A stretch of 64,000 nucleotides of DNA from Lytechinus variegatus (Eukaryota > Echinodermata > Echinoidea > Temnopleuroida > Toxopneustidae). The position numbers and the translations under genes are program-made. Under the pieces are notes generated by a model, which saw only the letters and a list, made by a program, of their open reading frames with translations, made no database searches and had not been told where the DNA came from. The stretch spans positions 51,593,195-51,657,194 of the forward strand of contig NC_054742.1 of assembly GCF_018143015.1 (NCBI RefSeq), written 5' to 3'. Positions 1 to 11,185 of the stretch are shown here, piece by piece; positions within the stretch are counted from its first letter, which is position 1; each line of letters begins with the position of its first letter.

Positions 1-29
1 CCTTTTTCAGTTAAACTATGGTACACGTA

Positions 30-2690
30 GAAGTACTGGCACCATCATCAGTATGTACATTTTTATCAATATCCACATCCATTGTTAAGTCATCATCTTT
101 AAGTATTTCTAAGAAATGTTGCTTTTCTGATTTTGGTTTGGGCTGTCTTGCCATTGCAGAGGTGCCATGCCATCTAGGAGCGATGGCCTTCTACATTATC
201 AAGAGAAACTACTGTTGTAACATTTGGAAACAGAGATGAAGTAATACCCAACTTCTCTCTAAAAGCAAACTGCTGCTGCCAATATCTTTCAAGTGTATCT
301 TCAGAGCAAGTGAATCCTAAATTATTGCAAAATTGTATCAGCTTTGAAGATTTTGAGAGTCTTTTGATTAGTGTTCCAATAGCAATCTGTAAAGGATAAC
401 TATTTTCATCACTAAGAATGAACTATAACAAGCAGGTGGCAATTATCCTTTTACACTTGCGCATCTCTCCTGACTTGGTATTATAGGAGGGGAAGTGTAT
501 ATATTCCTTATCAACTAAAACAGATCTATGAATTTTGAAATTATTTGTTTTCTTCCTTTGTGGCAGTCAACATTGATATTACGTTCCAAACGAGTGGATT
601 AAATGAATTATACAAATCTGTTAACTGAAAGTTCATTACCGATGAAGGATTTTGTTGATAATGTTCCCTTATTTGCTTTCCTTGAAAACACAAACTATGA
701 TTACAATTAACAATCAAATTCCTAAAATGGGTATTCATCTCAATAGATGTACAAGCATTAGTTTCATTGGAAGAGTATTCTATTTCTATGTCTTTACTAC
801 TTTTAAGTGTCAATCTATTCTCAAAGAACTTTTCTGCCAAGCTTCTATAATAGACTCCACTGAAAGATCAGAAAGATAAAAACATATACTTTTTTTTTAG
901 CTAGTCTGTGTATCTTTAGAAGGTCGCCAAACTCCTCCAGAATCTTAGTCAACAAAAGTTTTAGTTTTAGCAAAATCGTGGTATTGGTCTTGATCGGTGA
1001 TATTTAATTTCATGTTCGTTAGAATACAATCATACACAGAACTTAAAAGAAAGCTTTTGGATGATTCACACATTCGGGATATATCTAAATAGGACATATT
1101 TAGTATTTTAGAGAGTATCTTATATTCATCTTCAATACCTTCAGAGGCAGAGACATTTCTCATAAATTGTTGTTGGAGCTCTTTCATCAATTTCCGAGCT
1201 GAATTTTTCATAGAGCATATCTTTGACAGGAAGGACATAAGATAATGTTTTCTTCTAATGAAAACTTGTTTAATTTACTCTTCTCAGCTTATCAACAGAC
1301 TCCTCAGAAAGGGTTGCACATGGATATTTTCTACCAAGTTTCAAATTGCATTCACAAACTGAACAAAATACTTTATTCTTGACATTATGTAGTTGCGCCC
1401 TGTGTTTAAAACAGGTGGGAATAATTTGTGGGATAGACAATGCTTCAAGAAAAAATGAATTATTAAAATGAGTGAGCAAACAGGCAATATCTGCTTGTGA
1501 TACTTGATCACAAATAAAAAATATGGGACAAAAAAAGGAGTATATATGTCAGATTTCAACTTTTTCATGTACCTCAGACAACATGCATTGCAAATACATT
1601 TGTTAACATCTACTTGTGGTCATTTTTCCTGAACCAAAGAATCCAAAACTTCAGATGATGATGCTGACATGTGAAAATACCTATTGGAAACTCTATTACA
1701 AAGTTGGCATGGACCACCTAGTGTTTGACCACATGGTGATTTGTTCTTCACCCCAGTAAAATGCTCCACATCAACAAGTATAGGAACTGGTTGGAATCGT
1801 GTTAAGGCTAAAAGATGGAGAGGTCAGGGGTTTGGTGTGGCTGAGAGATGTAGAGTAGTCTACCATGATTTGGATGGTGGTGGTGGACTGGGTCCAGCTG
1901 CAGGTTGGACTTCAACATCTTGATGAAATATGATGACAGGAGCAACATCATAGTTGATCTGTAAAAGGAAATATTAACATTTGGTTATACAGCATGTACT
2001 CTATACTGACAAGATTGCACTTTAACAGAAGGAATAATAATTATTTCATCAATTGGCAAAAATATTTTCCACAGGGGAGCTTTAATTAATAAACAATTTT
2101 AAGAAGATTGGAAAAAAGTCAAAGACATGTAACACCAACCTAACCAAAAATAGAAAACATCCCGATTCTGCAAAATATTTTTTGTTACTTATCATTTCCA
2201 CTGAATTTTTAAGAGGTTTATTGTACTTAATCAAATTCACATGAGATAGAAATATTAATATAAGAATACCTTTTCAGATTTTCTTTTCTTCCTTCTGTGG
2301 TGCGGTTTCCATCGCCGTTTCCTTTCAACATACTTGCTAGTGCAAGATGGAAGTGGAATAGATGATGAGAAAGGAGGATGGTTCACAGGCACATAACGGA
2401 TAAGTCATCCAGCTTGGCTCCTGTCCTATACTCTGGGTAGTGGCAATTAGGAGGAAGCAGAGGTAGAGGTTTGATTGTTACAGATTTTGTTGAAGTCTGA
2501 AACCCATCTTTGGAGAAACTAGGCCCAAGCTTCCAATGTCGGCTGACTCGACTTCTGTACGTGTAATTCTTCTTTTGAGTATTGTCACATGTGTTCCACA
2601 AACTTGCACCTAATTTATTTTTAGAAGGTTTTGGAGTGTAGAGTTTTTTCAGTTTATGAGGAATCCAACTGGATTTGTTGAGAGCACATG
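30..2690 (-). pseudogene. Decayed Cys-rich multi-exon coding relic of an invertebrate-expanded, unnamed family
   Basis: Successive minus-strand segments read as pieces of one protein, broken by frameshifts and stops. From 2690 to 2270: a basic, Pro-rich segment (KKLYTPKPSKNKLG, then RRWKPHHRRKKRKSEK before a GT donor). At 1961-1866: INYDVAPVIIFHQDVEV after a good acceptor (TTTCCTTTTACAG). At 1740-1270: a cysteine-rich part (GGPCQLCNRVSNRYFH, CICNACCLRYMKK, NKVFCSVCECNLKLGRKYPC). At 1238-945: a helical part. At 420-240: LSKSSKLIQFCNNLGFTCSE and VVSLDN. The SNRY and 'SKxLI...LG...VxSxDN' patterns resemble very large uncharacterised proteins multiplied in cnidarian and echinoderm genomes, probably mobile. 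That family match is from memory; function unknown. Confidence 0.5.
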
Positions 2691-3540
2691 TCCCAAAAAA
2701 AACTAAATTGCCAAGCTTTTACATTTTTCATTCATGGTATATTATAATAATTTGTATAAATCTTGTCAAATCTTTTTCAAATTCAAAAGATGGATTGACT
2801 ACTTTCCAATTGTTCTTTAAACTTCTAACGCGGGCTTTGGGATAGACATGCATACAAATATGATAGGATGGGACTAAATTCGAAATCTAACCTTGCAAAT
2901 TCCACAGTATTGAGTCTCTGAAGCACACAAGTTTGCTCCTGTAAGTGAAACCATTGGTATAATGCTCTTCATCACACTGTCTAACTCTATAAAGGCTCCA
3001 TCTACTTGTAACTTAGATCATCCAGATCTCGAGAGTAGAGTCTAGTCAATAAACTATTAAAAATGTAGGTAAGATTCCGAGCTTGACTTGCTGATTTTCA
3101 TTAATTGCATATGATGCATCTCCGAATAGAAAGCTGTGATTTAATTCCAGACTGTGATGAATCTATTAATATCATCAGTACCTCTGTCATCTCCTGTTGA
3201 CAGATATATAGTGTTCTGACCAACCTTACATCAAATATGTAAAATATGGGACCTTCATGAAATATTCTGTATCTGATTTCTGGTCCTTATGAAAGTCTGT
3301 AATGTTCCCAAAGGACTATGACTTGGTAAATTATAAAGTGAAGTAAAAAGTTCAAACAACCTAGAATATCCATTACGAAAGGACCACAAAATTAAAAATT
3401 ACCTTTGCGCTTCCGCGCTTCCTACAGTCTCTGGGCAAATCATGATCTTCTGAAAAGAAAAGGAAAAAAGACAAGATTTTAATTCGTCATGAGGAAGAAG
3501 TAGGTGTTCTGTCATGATTTTCCATTCATTGTCGGCTCAT
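2691..3540. other. No feature recognised
   Basis: AT-rich sequence between the Cys-rich relic and the first retroelement fragment. No open frame, repeat or hairpin stands out. Confidence 0.4.
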
Positions 3541-4255
3541 GTTGTATGAAATGTTTATGTTCTCTCTGCCAGGCCCATAGGGCCCTGCATCATGCATGCC
3601 AGGTCTCTGCTTTCGAGGTTCAAAATACCTCCTGACAAAAATACCATCTGGCCAGATATCAGGCGCATACATGTCATTCACATCATTGCATAAGGCAGTG
3701 ATGTGAAATGAGGAAAACAGGCATGCTCTTTAACTATTTTTCGACACACAATGGTTTGTCTTCTCACGGAGATATCCCTGGAGAGTGAAGGAATCCAGCT
3801 CAGGGTCAAATCTCGTGGCAAACACATTAACCTGTTTGGTCTTGACAGCAAGTATTCCTCCAACAGAGGCAGTCCCCACTACAACGGGCTTCTTTTTCGG
3901 CTGTTTCGTCACCCGAACGTTTGTTGTTTGCCTGTTGACGGACTCATCAGATGAAGCTCTACGCCTCCCACCACATACTACCTGGCTCCAAGAATAATCT
4001 ATTTCGGCTTCTTGCTGCACCGGTACATCAAGAACATCAGACTTCATAGACGTGGATTTAGCTTTTGGTGCTGCACTGAACAAAGACACGCAAATCCATT
4101 TCTGAAGCAACTAGCTGCAGATCTTCTGAAACTTTTGCCTGACACAACACAGATTGTTTCAGAGCTGTCATCTCTCCCTCTAACTTTTGGAGTCTACCAA
4201 GTAAGGTAGACACATCCAAACTATCAAAACTCACAGGTGGAAGCCTGGGCAACAA
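3541..4255 (-). pseudogene. Non-LTR-retrotransposon-type ORF1 fragment, copy 1
   Basis: Reading the minus strand: a short N-terminal part with RLPPVSFDSLDV, a leucine heptad coiled coil (LLGRLQKLEGEMTALKQSV), a basic linker (SQVVCGGRRRASS), then a small RRM-like module starting VNVFATRFDPELDSFTLQGY and ending near APDIWPDGIFVRRYFEPR. This coiled coil plus nucleic-acid-binding layout is typical of ORF1 proteins of CR1/L2-like elements. Small indels shift the frame near 3735-3715 and create a stop, so it is a dead copy. The last part (WPDGIFVRRYF) is absent from copy 2. Family assignment is by remembered motif pattern. Confidence 0.55.
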
Positions 4256-4484
4256 AATTTGGGAGCCCTGTCACCACATTCGAGAAGCAATTTGATCATT
4301 GCTTTAATTTAATGTCCTTTGAAGGGCCCTTTATATGTGGGTATGGTGATTTCACCATACTCCACCTGCAACATCTCATGAAGTAGATGAGGGTTATCGG
4401 TCATATTGCTCACAGGACTAATGCGTTGACAGTTCTCAGGACTACCTGTTACATTGAGACCTGTCAAACAGTCCAGTAACTTAC
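4256..4484 (-). pseudogene. LTR-retrotransposon pol linker remnant, copy 1
   Basis: This stretch corresponds to 8150-8330 of copy 2, where the reading matches the protease-to-RT linker of Gypsy-type elements. Similarity ends sharply at about 4484, giving a 5' truncation relative to copy 2. It is joined directly to the ORF1-type fragment, the same junction as in copy 2. Confidence 0.5.
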
Positions 4485-5540
4485 TTTAAAAAATGTATTT
4501 AACAAAAGTAACACAAACTGATACAAATACACTGAAAGACATTTGTATATCTTTAAAACAAATGAAAAGATAGTACGACTGCAAGATTGTTTGCATCAGG
4601 ATGGGACATGAACAATCTTCACTAATCTACACTAATTATTAACACATACTCATAGGTACAGTTTCCGATAGGAGGGAAAAATACAACTAGTATTGGAAAA
4701 GCTATACATAAACATTATTGGATACAAATTTCGTACAATTTGGCATGGTTCGGATTTGAACTTTAAACAATGGTACATCTTTTAGAATAATCTAACTTAA
4801 AACACTACGCTATATCTCTTATTAAAAAAAAAGAGTAACAAAATGAGATAAATAATTCGTAGACAAATGAACTGCTAGCAGAGAAGTATCAGAGAAGACG
4901 CATAGTTGTAATGCAACTGACCATGGAATCGGCTATGAACTAAATTATAAAGATTGATCAATTTCAGTGGATTTTGACCAAGAAAGAGAGGCACAAACTT
5001 AACATAGGGATCTTGTGAGGTCCAAAAGTGCCCAATTCTTTCGAATGTGAGATTCTTAGGAACTTCCAATTGGGTGAACTTCAAAGCTCAATAGCAAAAG
5101 TCAAGAACATGAAGCAATTTTTTATTTTTGTTGCAGTATTTGTAGGAATGCTGCTAGCATATGACATCACAAATTAAGTAATTACATTTCTGTTTCTAAT
5201 AACTTTTCAATTCGTTTGATGGATTTTTCACAAACCTCTGGCAAAAATCTTTATTTTTTTGCGTTTTTACGATAAGCTTTTTGTCGGGTGGCCTACTAAA
5301 AGAGACTCAATACAAAAGTAGCTGTTCAATTCATGATAATAGTAGCGAAGCTATTCAAATGGTTGGGAATGATAAGTACAAAGTTTTCATTCCAATCAAA
5401 ACAGAATTCAGTGAAGGGGATAGGAACATGCAACATAAAAAGATTGATTCTCTTTTACTTTTAGTAAGCCATAGTTAAATAAAAATATAAGCTAGGCTTA
5501 AAGTTAGGCGGCCTTTTGGACCAGTGACATATTTTGGCAA
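4485..5540. other. No feature recognised
   Basis: AT-rich spacer. A short plus-strand open frame at 5281-5478 has no start context, family match or splice support and is not called. Confidence 0.4.
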
Positions 5541-5980
5541 TTAACTTGATCTAAAATGATCACCTTCTATTCTATTTGTCTCTCCGAAGCTTTCCACCAG
5601 CCTCTTCCTCATCTCAGTCCCATCTATTTTCTTCTGTTCCTCGTCGTTTCTTGGCCCTATATTGTCTGATTGTTCGTCCTGCTGGTGCAGGTCCTCTAGA
5701 ATTGTCACAATTTCCTCTTGGACTTCATTGTCCATGGGCGCAATGCCAGATGCCCTCCTTTCATCTTGGTTTCTTTTAGATTCCTGGCTTGAAGAAAATT
5801 GTATCTATCTCTCATCGCTCTTTGATCGACTTTGAACCCTTGTGTTTGCAGAACCTCCGCTACCTCCGTCCAACATTTCCCCCGCTCCTTAGATCCTCTC
5901 TTACAGGAAGCTACCTCCTTCAGGAGTGACAGATCTTTCCCTTCATTCCACGTCATTACAATTCTGAAAAAAATAAACAT
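5541..5980 (-). pseudogene. Myb/SANT-like DNA-binding gene, frameshifted
   Basis: Minus-strand reading begins after an acceptor-like TTTATTTTTTTCAG and gives MTWNEGKDLSLLKEVASCKR, then CWTEVAEVLQTQGFKVDQRA and MRDRYNFLQARNLKET: three helices with regularly spaced Trp/aromatic residues as in Myb/SANT-like (trihelix) domains. Near 5757 the frame must shift to continue into SGIAPMDNEVQEEIVTIL, which runs to 5541 with a basic/acidic helical end. Similar unnamed Myb/SANT proteins are abundant in sponges and cnidarians. Either a pseudogene or an assembly indel. Confidence 0.6.
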
Positions 5981-6080
5981 AATGGCACAACTTAGTTACA
6001 TTTGATATTATTCTAAATTACTAAATGAATAAATTAATTGTGTCAGTTTCAAGATATTGTATTTTTACTGTCATTTCTAC

Positions 6081-6632
6081 CACAGTCGTAAATCCGGGGT
6101 GGGGGATACATCCCTCCCCCACTTTTCGGAGAGGGGGGGATGGCATGTTCAATAATCCCCCCCCCCACACTTTTCAAGATAGAAAACAAAAATTAATCAT
6201 CAAATGGTTGACACTAGTTGTTAGTGCGTGGATTCATTTTTAAATGCTATGAAAGTGCTTAAATTGGCCTACTTTTGCATAAAAAATTGCAAAATTTCTC
6301 GCCTGGTCGCTCTGCTATGCTCACTTGCTGCATTATCCAATTATCACATCTCATGATAGACGATTTTGGTCATGTCTTTAAAGTACTGAACCTTTGCTCG
6401 CTCACTAGCATTTGGATATATGAACTGTAGTTCAGTAGTTTATAACACAACAATTTCATTACAATTAAAGCCATTGAAAAAAAATTGTGAAAGACTTGAC
6501 TGAAAGATTAAAGGATTATTTATATACACGGTTACATATAGGTGTGGGGATATCACCCAAATTTTTATTTTTGGTCAATATATTGCTTTCATCCCTCCCC
6601 CCACCACTGCACGGACCGGATTTACGCTAGTG
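6081..6632. mobile_element. hAT-type MITE with 8-bp target duplication
   Basis: ATTTCTAC is present at 6073-6080 and 6633-6640, flanking the element directly. The ends are inverted: CACAGTCGTAAATCCGG on the left and, on the other strand, CACTAGCGTAAATCCGG on the right, then G-rich blocks (GGTGGGGGA and its partner). Ends starting CA followed by an 8-bp duplication fit hAT. No transposase; 552 bp. Confidence 0.75.
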
Positions 6633-7026
6633 ATTTCTACCACTTTCAAGAGAGCTAAAATTGAAAATAAAGAAAAAAAATGGATACTACTATTTCACAC
6701 CAATCAAATGTACAAGGTTATAATATGGTAACCTTGTCCTCAACCAGGATTCCCTGTGTGCTAAAAAAGCTTGTCAGTGATTGGTTTATTGTCTGTTGTT
6801 CTTGGGGATATACATTCTTTTGTTTTTACATCATCAGTTCCTATTACACTTATTCATCATGTACTGTACCTCGGTTCTAATTTAAATTGAAGTCTTTTTA
6901 GGAATATTAGTTAGTTGTGATTCCACTTACCGTGCGGACAGCTTGTCTTGGTTTGAATGCTTGGCGCAGGTCGATCTCCTCAGATTAAGTGTTTTTAATA
7001 AGTTCAGTTATTGCACATCCCGTATG

Positions 7027-7196
7027 AAATGTTATTTACAATGTTTGCAAAAAGTAACACATAAAAGGCAAAAATTAATCCAATGCAGGGCACACAAGAT
7101 GATCCAATATAAAATGTTATTTACAATGTTTGCAAAAAGTAACACATAAAAGGCAAAAATTAATCCAATGCAGGGCACACAAGATGATCCAATATG
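7027..7196. repeat. 85-bp tandem duplication
   Basis: Two head-to-tail copies (7027-7111 and 7112-7196) of a unit beginning AAATGTTATTTACAATGTTT, identical except at the last base. The near-identity means a recent duplication. Confidence 0.95.
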
Positions 7197-7398
7197 AAAA
7201 TAAAACAAAGCAAAATTAGTGCTCCAAAGTTATGAGGATCCTCCAACATTGATGGTGAAGTTAGAGAAAAGTGATTTGTTTGACCAAATGAGAGTGTGCA
7301 TGAAAACACAGAAGTGAAGTTTCCACATTGAACGTTTCTCAAAGAGTGGTGTTTTCTGCTAGGGGGCAAAATGAAGATGGCAAAATCTGCCTCCTAGC
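7197..7398. other. Short spacer next to retroelement copy 2
   Basis: No coding or repeat signal recognised. Similarity to copy 1 starts only at about 7400. The spacer 6633-7026 is also empty. Confidence 0.4.
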
Positions 7399-8150
7399 TG
7401 GTCATTCACATCATTGCATAAGGCAGTGATGTGAAATGAGGAAAAACGGGCATTCTCTATAACTATTTTTCGACACGCAATAGAATTGTTTATCTTCTCA
7501 CGGAGATATCATGTCTTTCGGATAGTGACGTAAAAGGTCGGTCCCAGACGTAAATAATCATATCTGATTGATACACGTCTGACAAAACTAAAAAAAAAAT
7601 ACACACACCTGGAGAGTGGAGGAATCCAGCTCAGGGTCGAATCTCGTGGCAAACACATTAACCTGTTTGGTCTTGACTGCCAGTATTCCCCCAACAGAGG
7701 CAGTCCCCACTATACCGGGCTTCTTTTTTGACTGTTTGGTCACCCAAACGTTTGTGGTTTGCCTGTTGACGGACTCATCAGATGAAGCTCTACGCCTCCC
7801 ACCACGTACTACCTGGCTCCAAGAATCATCTATTTCGGCTTCTTGTGGCACCGGTACATCAAGAACATCAGACTTCATAGACGTGGATTTAGCTTTTGGT
7901 GCTGCACTGAACAAAGACACGCAAATCCATTTCTGAAGCAACTAGCTGCAGATCTTCTGAAACTTTTGCCTGACACAACACAGATTGTTTCAGAGCTGTC
8001 ATCTCTCCCTCTAACTTTTGGAGTCTACCAAGTAAGGTAGACACATCCAAACTATCAAAACTCACAGGTGGAAGCCTATTCAAATCCTGGGCAACAAACA
8101 TGGGAGCCCTGTCACCACATTCAAAAAGCAATTTGATCACTGCTTTAATT
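7399..8150 (-). pseudogene. Non-LTR-type ORF1 fragment, copy 2, with a 97-bp insertion
   Basis: Same protein as at 3541-4255, about 95 percent alike over most of the shared part. The N-terminal part is better preserved (FECGDRAPMFVAQDLNRLPP before the coiled coil). The RRM-like module is interrupted after DPELDSSTLQ by 97 bp at 7511-7607, then resumes as YLREKINNSIACRKIVIENA and stops matching at about 7399, so the C-terminal WPDG block is lost. Copies 1 and 2 carry different lesions, so each decayed independently after duplication. Confidence 0.55.
7511..7607. mobile_element. 97-bp insertion with a short inverted repeat
   Basis: Absent from copy 1 at the same place (CTCCAGG|GATATC on the minus strand). 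It contains the inverted pair CAGACGT...ACGTCTG separated by about 22 bp, and a T10 tract next to (GT)n. It has no AG at the 3' border, so it is not a simple intron. Origin unknown. Confidence 0.5.
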
Positions 8151-8860
8151 TAATGTCCTGTGAAGGGCCCTTTGTATGTGGGTATGGCGATTTCACCATA
8201 CTCCGCGTGCAACATCTCGGAAAGCGGATGAGGGTTATCGGTCGTATTGCTCACAGAACTAATGCGTGGACGGTTCGCAGGACTACCTGTTACATTGAGA
8301 CCTGTTAAATAGTCCAGTAACTTAAGCCTTTTCACGTCTACTAATAAACGGAAATTGTGTAGGAAATCTGCACTGAGTATTGTAGTTGCTAAAATCTGCC
8401 GGACATTAATGGGCAATCTTTGGAGGAATAGTTAGTTTAATATTCCTTTCTCTAACTTCTGCTCACCTAGAAGTTGTTCCATGCATCGTAGAAGCTGCGA
8501 GGGCTTGCAATCAACTCTTCTTCAGTTAGAAGGAGCTGAACTCTACGCTGTTCAGAAGCACAAACACGCGCTATTAGGCTTTTTTTTACAGCAGAATATT
8601 GATCAGTAGCTGGAGGATTGACCAAAATATTGTGTATTTCCTGGGCTACATCTTGCGGAAGAGGGGCGATGACATGCGCATATTTCATTGCTTCTTGAGT
8701 TATGGTGCGTGGCGCGAACTGCGCCTCAGCTTGAGCGGACCAGACCAGAGGGTCACTTCTCCAAAATGGTGGGAGCTTAATCGCGACCGCTTGTACATGG
8801 TGTGCAAATGCGGGGACGGGTGGTGCTCCATCAGGACCAGCTTCATTATCGCTTAGCATA
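8150..8860 (-). pseudogene. Gypsy-type LTR retrotransposon gag-pol relic with internal deletion
   Basis: The minus-strand frame from 8859 has the gag block VAIKLPPFWRSDPLVW and SLIARVCASEQRRVQLLLTE, typical of a Gypsy lineage common in invertebrates. A frameshift then leads to KPSQLLRCMEQLLGE, and after one stop to LFLQRLPINVRQILA. There gag is fused directly to the C-terminal end of the protease (ADFLHNFRLLVDVKR) and the linker before RT; the nucleocapsid knuckles, protease active site and RT are missing. It then abuts the ORF1-type fragment. Clearly inactive. Confidence 0.7.
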
Positions 8861-9203
8861 TCGAAGCGAATTATACATTTAAATATATTCAATACAATAT
8901 AAATTACATTCAATAATTATTGAATGACCTAAAATGTCCTAATGATCACATCTCGACTTGATGATCGACTGACTGTCGGATCTGGAATGTCCATTAGAAG
9001 GTCGATGTCCGACGGTGGGAAATGCCAGTGCTTGGATGATGTCGAGCTGAGCAGCAGGTCATGACGACAACGGGCTCTGCGTCACTGCGAGTTTCTTGTC
9101 ACTCGGGCTTCAGATCACATCGGCCAAGGATCACAGCTGGCTTCGGCGGGGCTTAGGTCAGGTCGGATTCCGATCTCGCCGGCTTCAATCACCTTGGGTG
9201 CAA

Positions 9204-9221
9204 TCACGTCGGGATCACCAA
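9204..9221 (-). other. Candidate primer-binding site of the LTR element
   Basis: On the minus strand the sequence after TTTCTTCA is TTGGTGATCCCGACGTGA, the kind of leader found just inside the 5' LTR of Gypsy-like elements, about 340 bp before the gag start. Between it and gag (8923-9203) the leader is unusually GC-rich for this window. Confidence 0.45.
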
Positions 9222-9874
9222 TGAAGAAACTGAGCAGATTCCTCGATTTAAAAATACACCCGACAGAAAAACACTGGAGTCAATTGTTTGATTGATGACT
9301 TCTTATAATATAGGAGAAAAAAAAACCCTGCATTGTACAGAAATACAAACAAAAATACGATAAGTACCAATTCATATAATTGCTGTAATTTAATTCAATA
9401 GATGCATACCGATGGAAGGTGCAAGAATGGACACGCATACCTGTGCGCGTGCAAATTGTTGAGATGCTCAAAATGACCTGAAACGTACCCAAACTTGACC
9501 GCGGTGGATTTGGGGAATTTTGAAATTTTGACGCATGCGTATGTGCATGTCATGACCTTCGCATGACCTCTGATGGCATGTCCTGATGACCTGTCACCTG
9601 GACTTGATATGATGCAAATATGGATGATTTTCAATGATTTGTTGCGATGATATGATCAATTATTTAATTTTACAAAATGGCGCCTAGATGACGTCATCAT
9701 GATTTGATGACCTTGAAGGGCTTCGTTGGACATGTCCATAATGATGTCTATACATGACATTAAAATCAAGAAAATTAACGTGCCAGATTTTGAGATAAAG
9801 TGGGAACAAAATATGGCAATAAAAATAAAGAAAATTCTGATGAATATAAAAGGTGATCTGTCATATTCATGACA
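9222..9874 (-). repeat. Possible 5' LTR (single copy in the window)
   Basis: Bounded by TGTC (9874-9871, in a palindrome TGTCATGAATATGACA) and by TTCA at 9222 next to the primer site. No second copy lies in the window, so the borders rest only on TG...CA ends and the adjoining leader. Confidence 0.35.
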
Positions 9875-9926
9875 GACCACCTGATAAGAAAAAAAAAAAT
9901 CTGCTACAGAAAATAGTCTAATCTAC

Positions 9927-11177
9927 CAGGGTTGGCGGATTTAAATCATGTTGATTTAAATCGTGATTTAAATCGCGATTTAAATCACCATGATTTTTTT
10001 TTTAAATCATTGATTTAAATCACTTCCATTGAAAAATGTACAAATCATGGACAAAGTATTTGTTCAATGCAGTTTTAATTCTTCAAGTCAACTGAAAAAC
10101 TTTGAATTAACTTTATATCAACAAAAGATCAACAAAGTCTTCATATCTACTTAAAACAAATTAAAATCAAATCAATAAAATCAGGTAATTCCTTAAAAAC
10201 TACAGATGTATGTTGTCAATAGGTACTCATTTTTTGTAAATTATGTCGAGTTTTTCTTCTGAAATTTTACATTCTTTGTCAGTTATTATTAGTCAAGTTC
10301 TTTCTTAACATAAAGTTGTCACATAATCCAAAGACTTTTCAGAGAGCAGTTTGTAAAAAAAAATGTAATATATAAAAGTCAATGAGAAAAGGTTTGTTGG
10401 CAGTTTTCCAGTTTTGATCCTTCGCCTACACATAACTACTTCTGTCATGTAAAATAGAAAATGATACCTGCATGTAATCAACATATTTAACATGCCTCTT
10501 ATTTCGTATTGTTACATTTATCATACATTTGATGTTTTAAATAACATAATTATAAAAATCACATTAACGTAATGTAGTACAGTCATAATTTGACTGTTGA
10601 GAAAAGCTTTCTCTTATAAACCTTTTAAGTCACTGCAGCCCATTTTATGTTCAATTTCTGGAAATGAATCCATATTGGATCACTGTTCCTGCCCAACATG
10701 GTGCCTTCTTTGCCACCAAGCTTTTGTGTGCACATGTGAGACAATTTCCACTGAGGAGTGCCTGGGGATTTTTCCTCTTGGATTTTTTAAATATTTGAAT
10801 GAAAAATCCCAGAGGGGAATTTTCTCTACTCACTGGGAATTCCCTATGGAATATTCCTTCATAGGCCTCTGTATGATAGAATTAAGTTCAGATACATGAT
10901 TCCTCAAATATATTTTTAATTGTCCATTTTAACTGGATTTTAATTACAAAATATGTGGTTAAGAACAATATTAGGGGTGAAATGTATAACATCAATATTG
11001 ATGTCATTGTAAGAGTAAGGGGGGGGGGGATAATTACCCTTTTTTTTCGAAGGAACTTTTAAAAAATAAAAAAAATCTGATTTAAATAAAAAAAAAATCC
11101 GATTTTTTTTATCTTAAAAAAAAATCTGATTTTTTTTATTTAAAAAAAAAAAAAATAAAAAAAAATCGCCAACCCTG
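9927..11177. mobile_element. hAT element, non-autonomous, exact 8-bp target duplication
   Basis: TAATCTAC occurs at 9919-9926 and 11178-11185. The ends are perfect inverted repeats CAGGGTTGGCG, the CAGGG start being typical of hAT. The left subterminal region carries five copies of the palindrome GATTTAAATC (9938, 9953, 9965, 9977, 10012), and the right one many AAATCTGATTT-like blocks; repeated subterminal motifs are usual transposase-binding sites. No transposase frame in the 1251 bp; only short open frames around 10600-10900. Confidence 0.88.
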
Positions 11178-11185
11178 TAATCTAC

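Noticed and set aside
7500..7620. Intron inside the ORF1 copy 2 (GT after CAG)
   Set aside because: The inserted 97 bp has no AG at its 3' border, and splicing at the nearest AG would create a stop.
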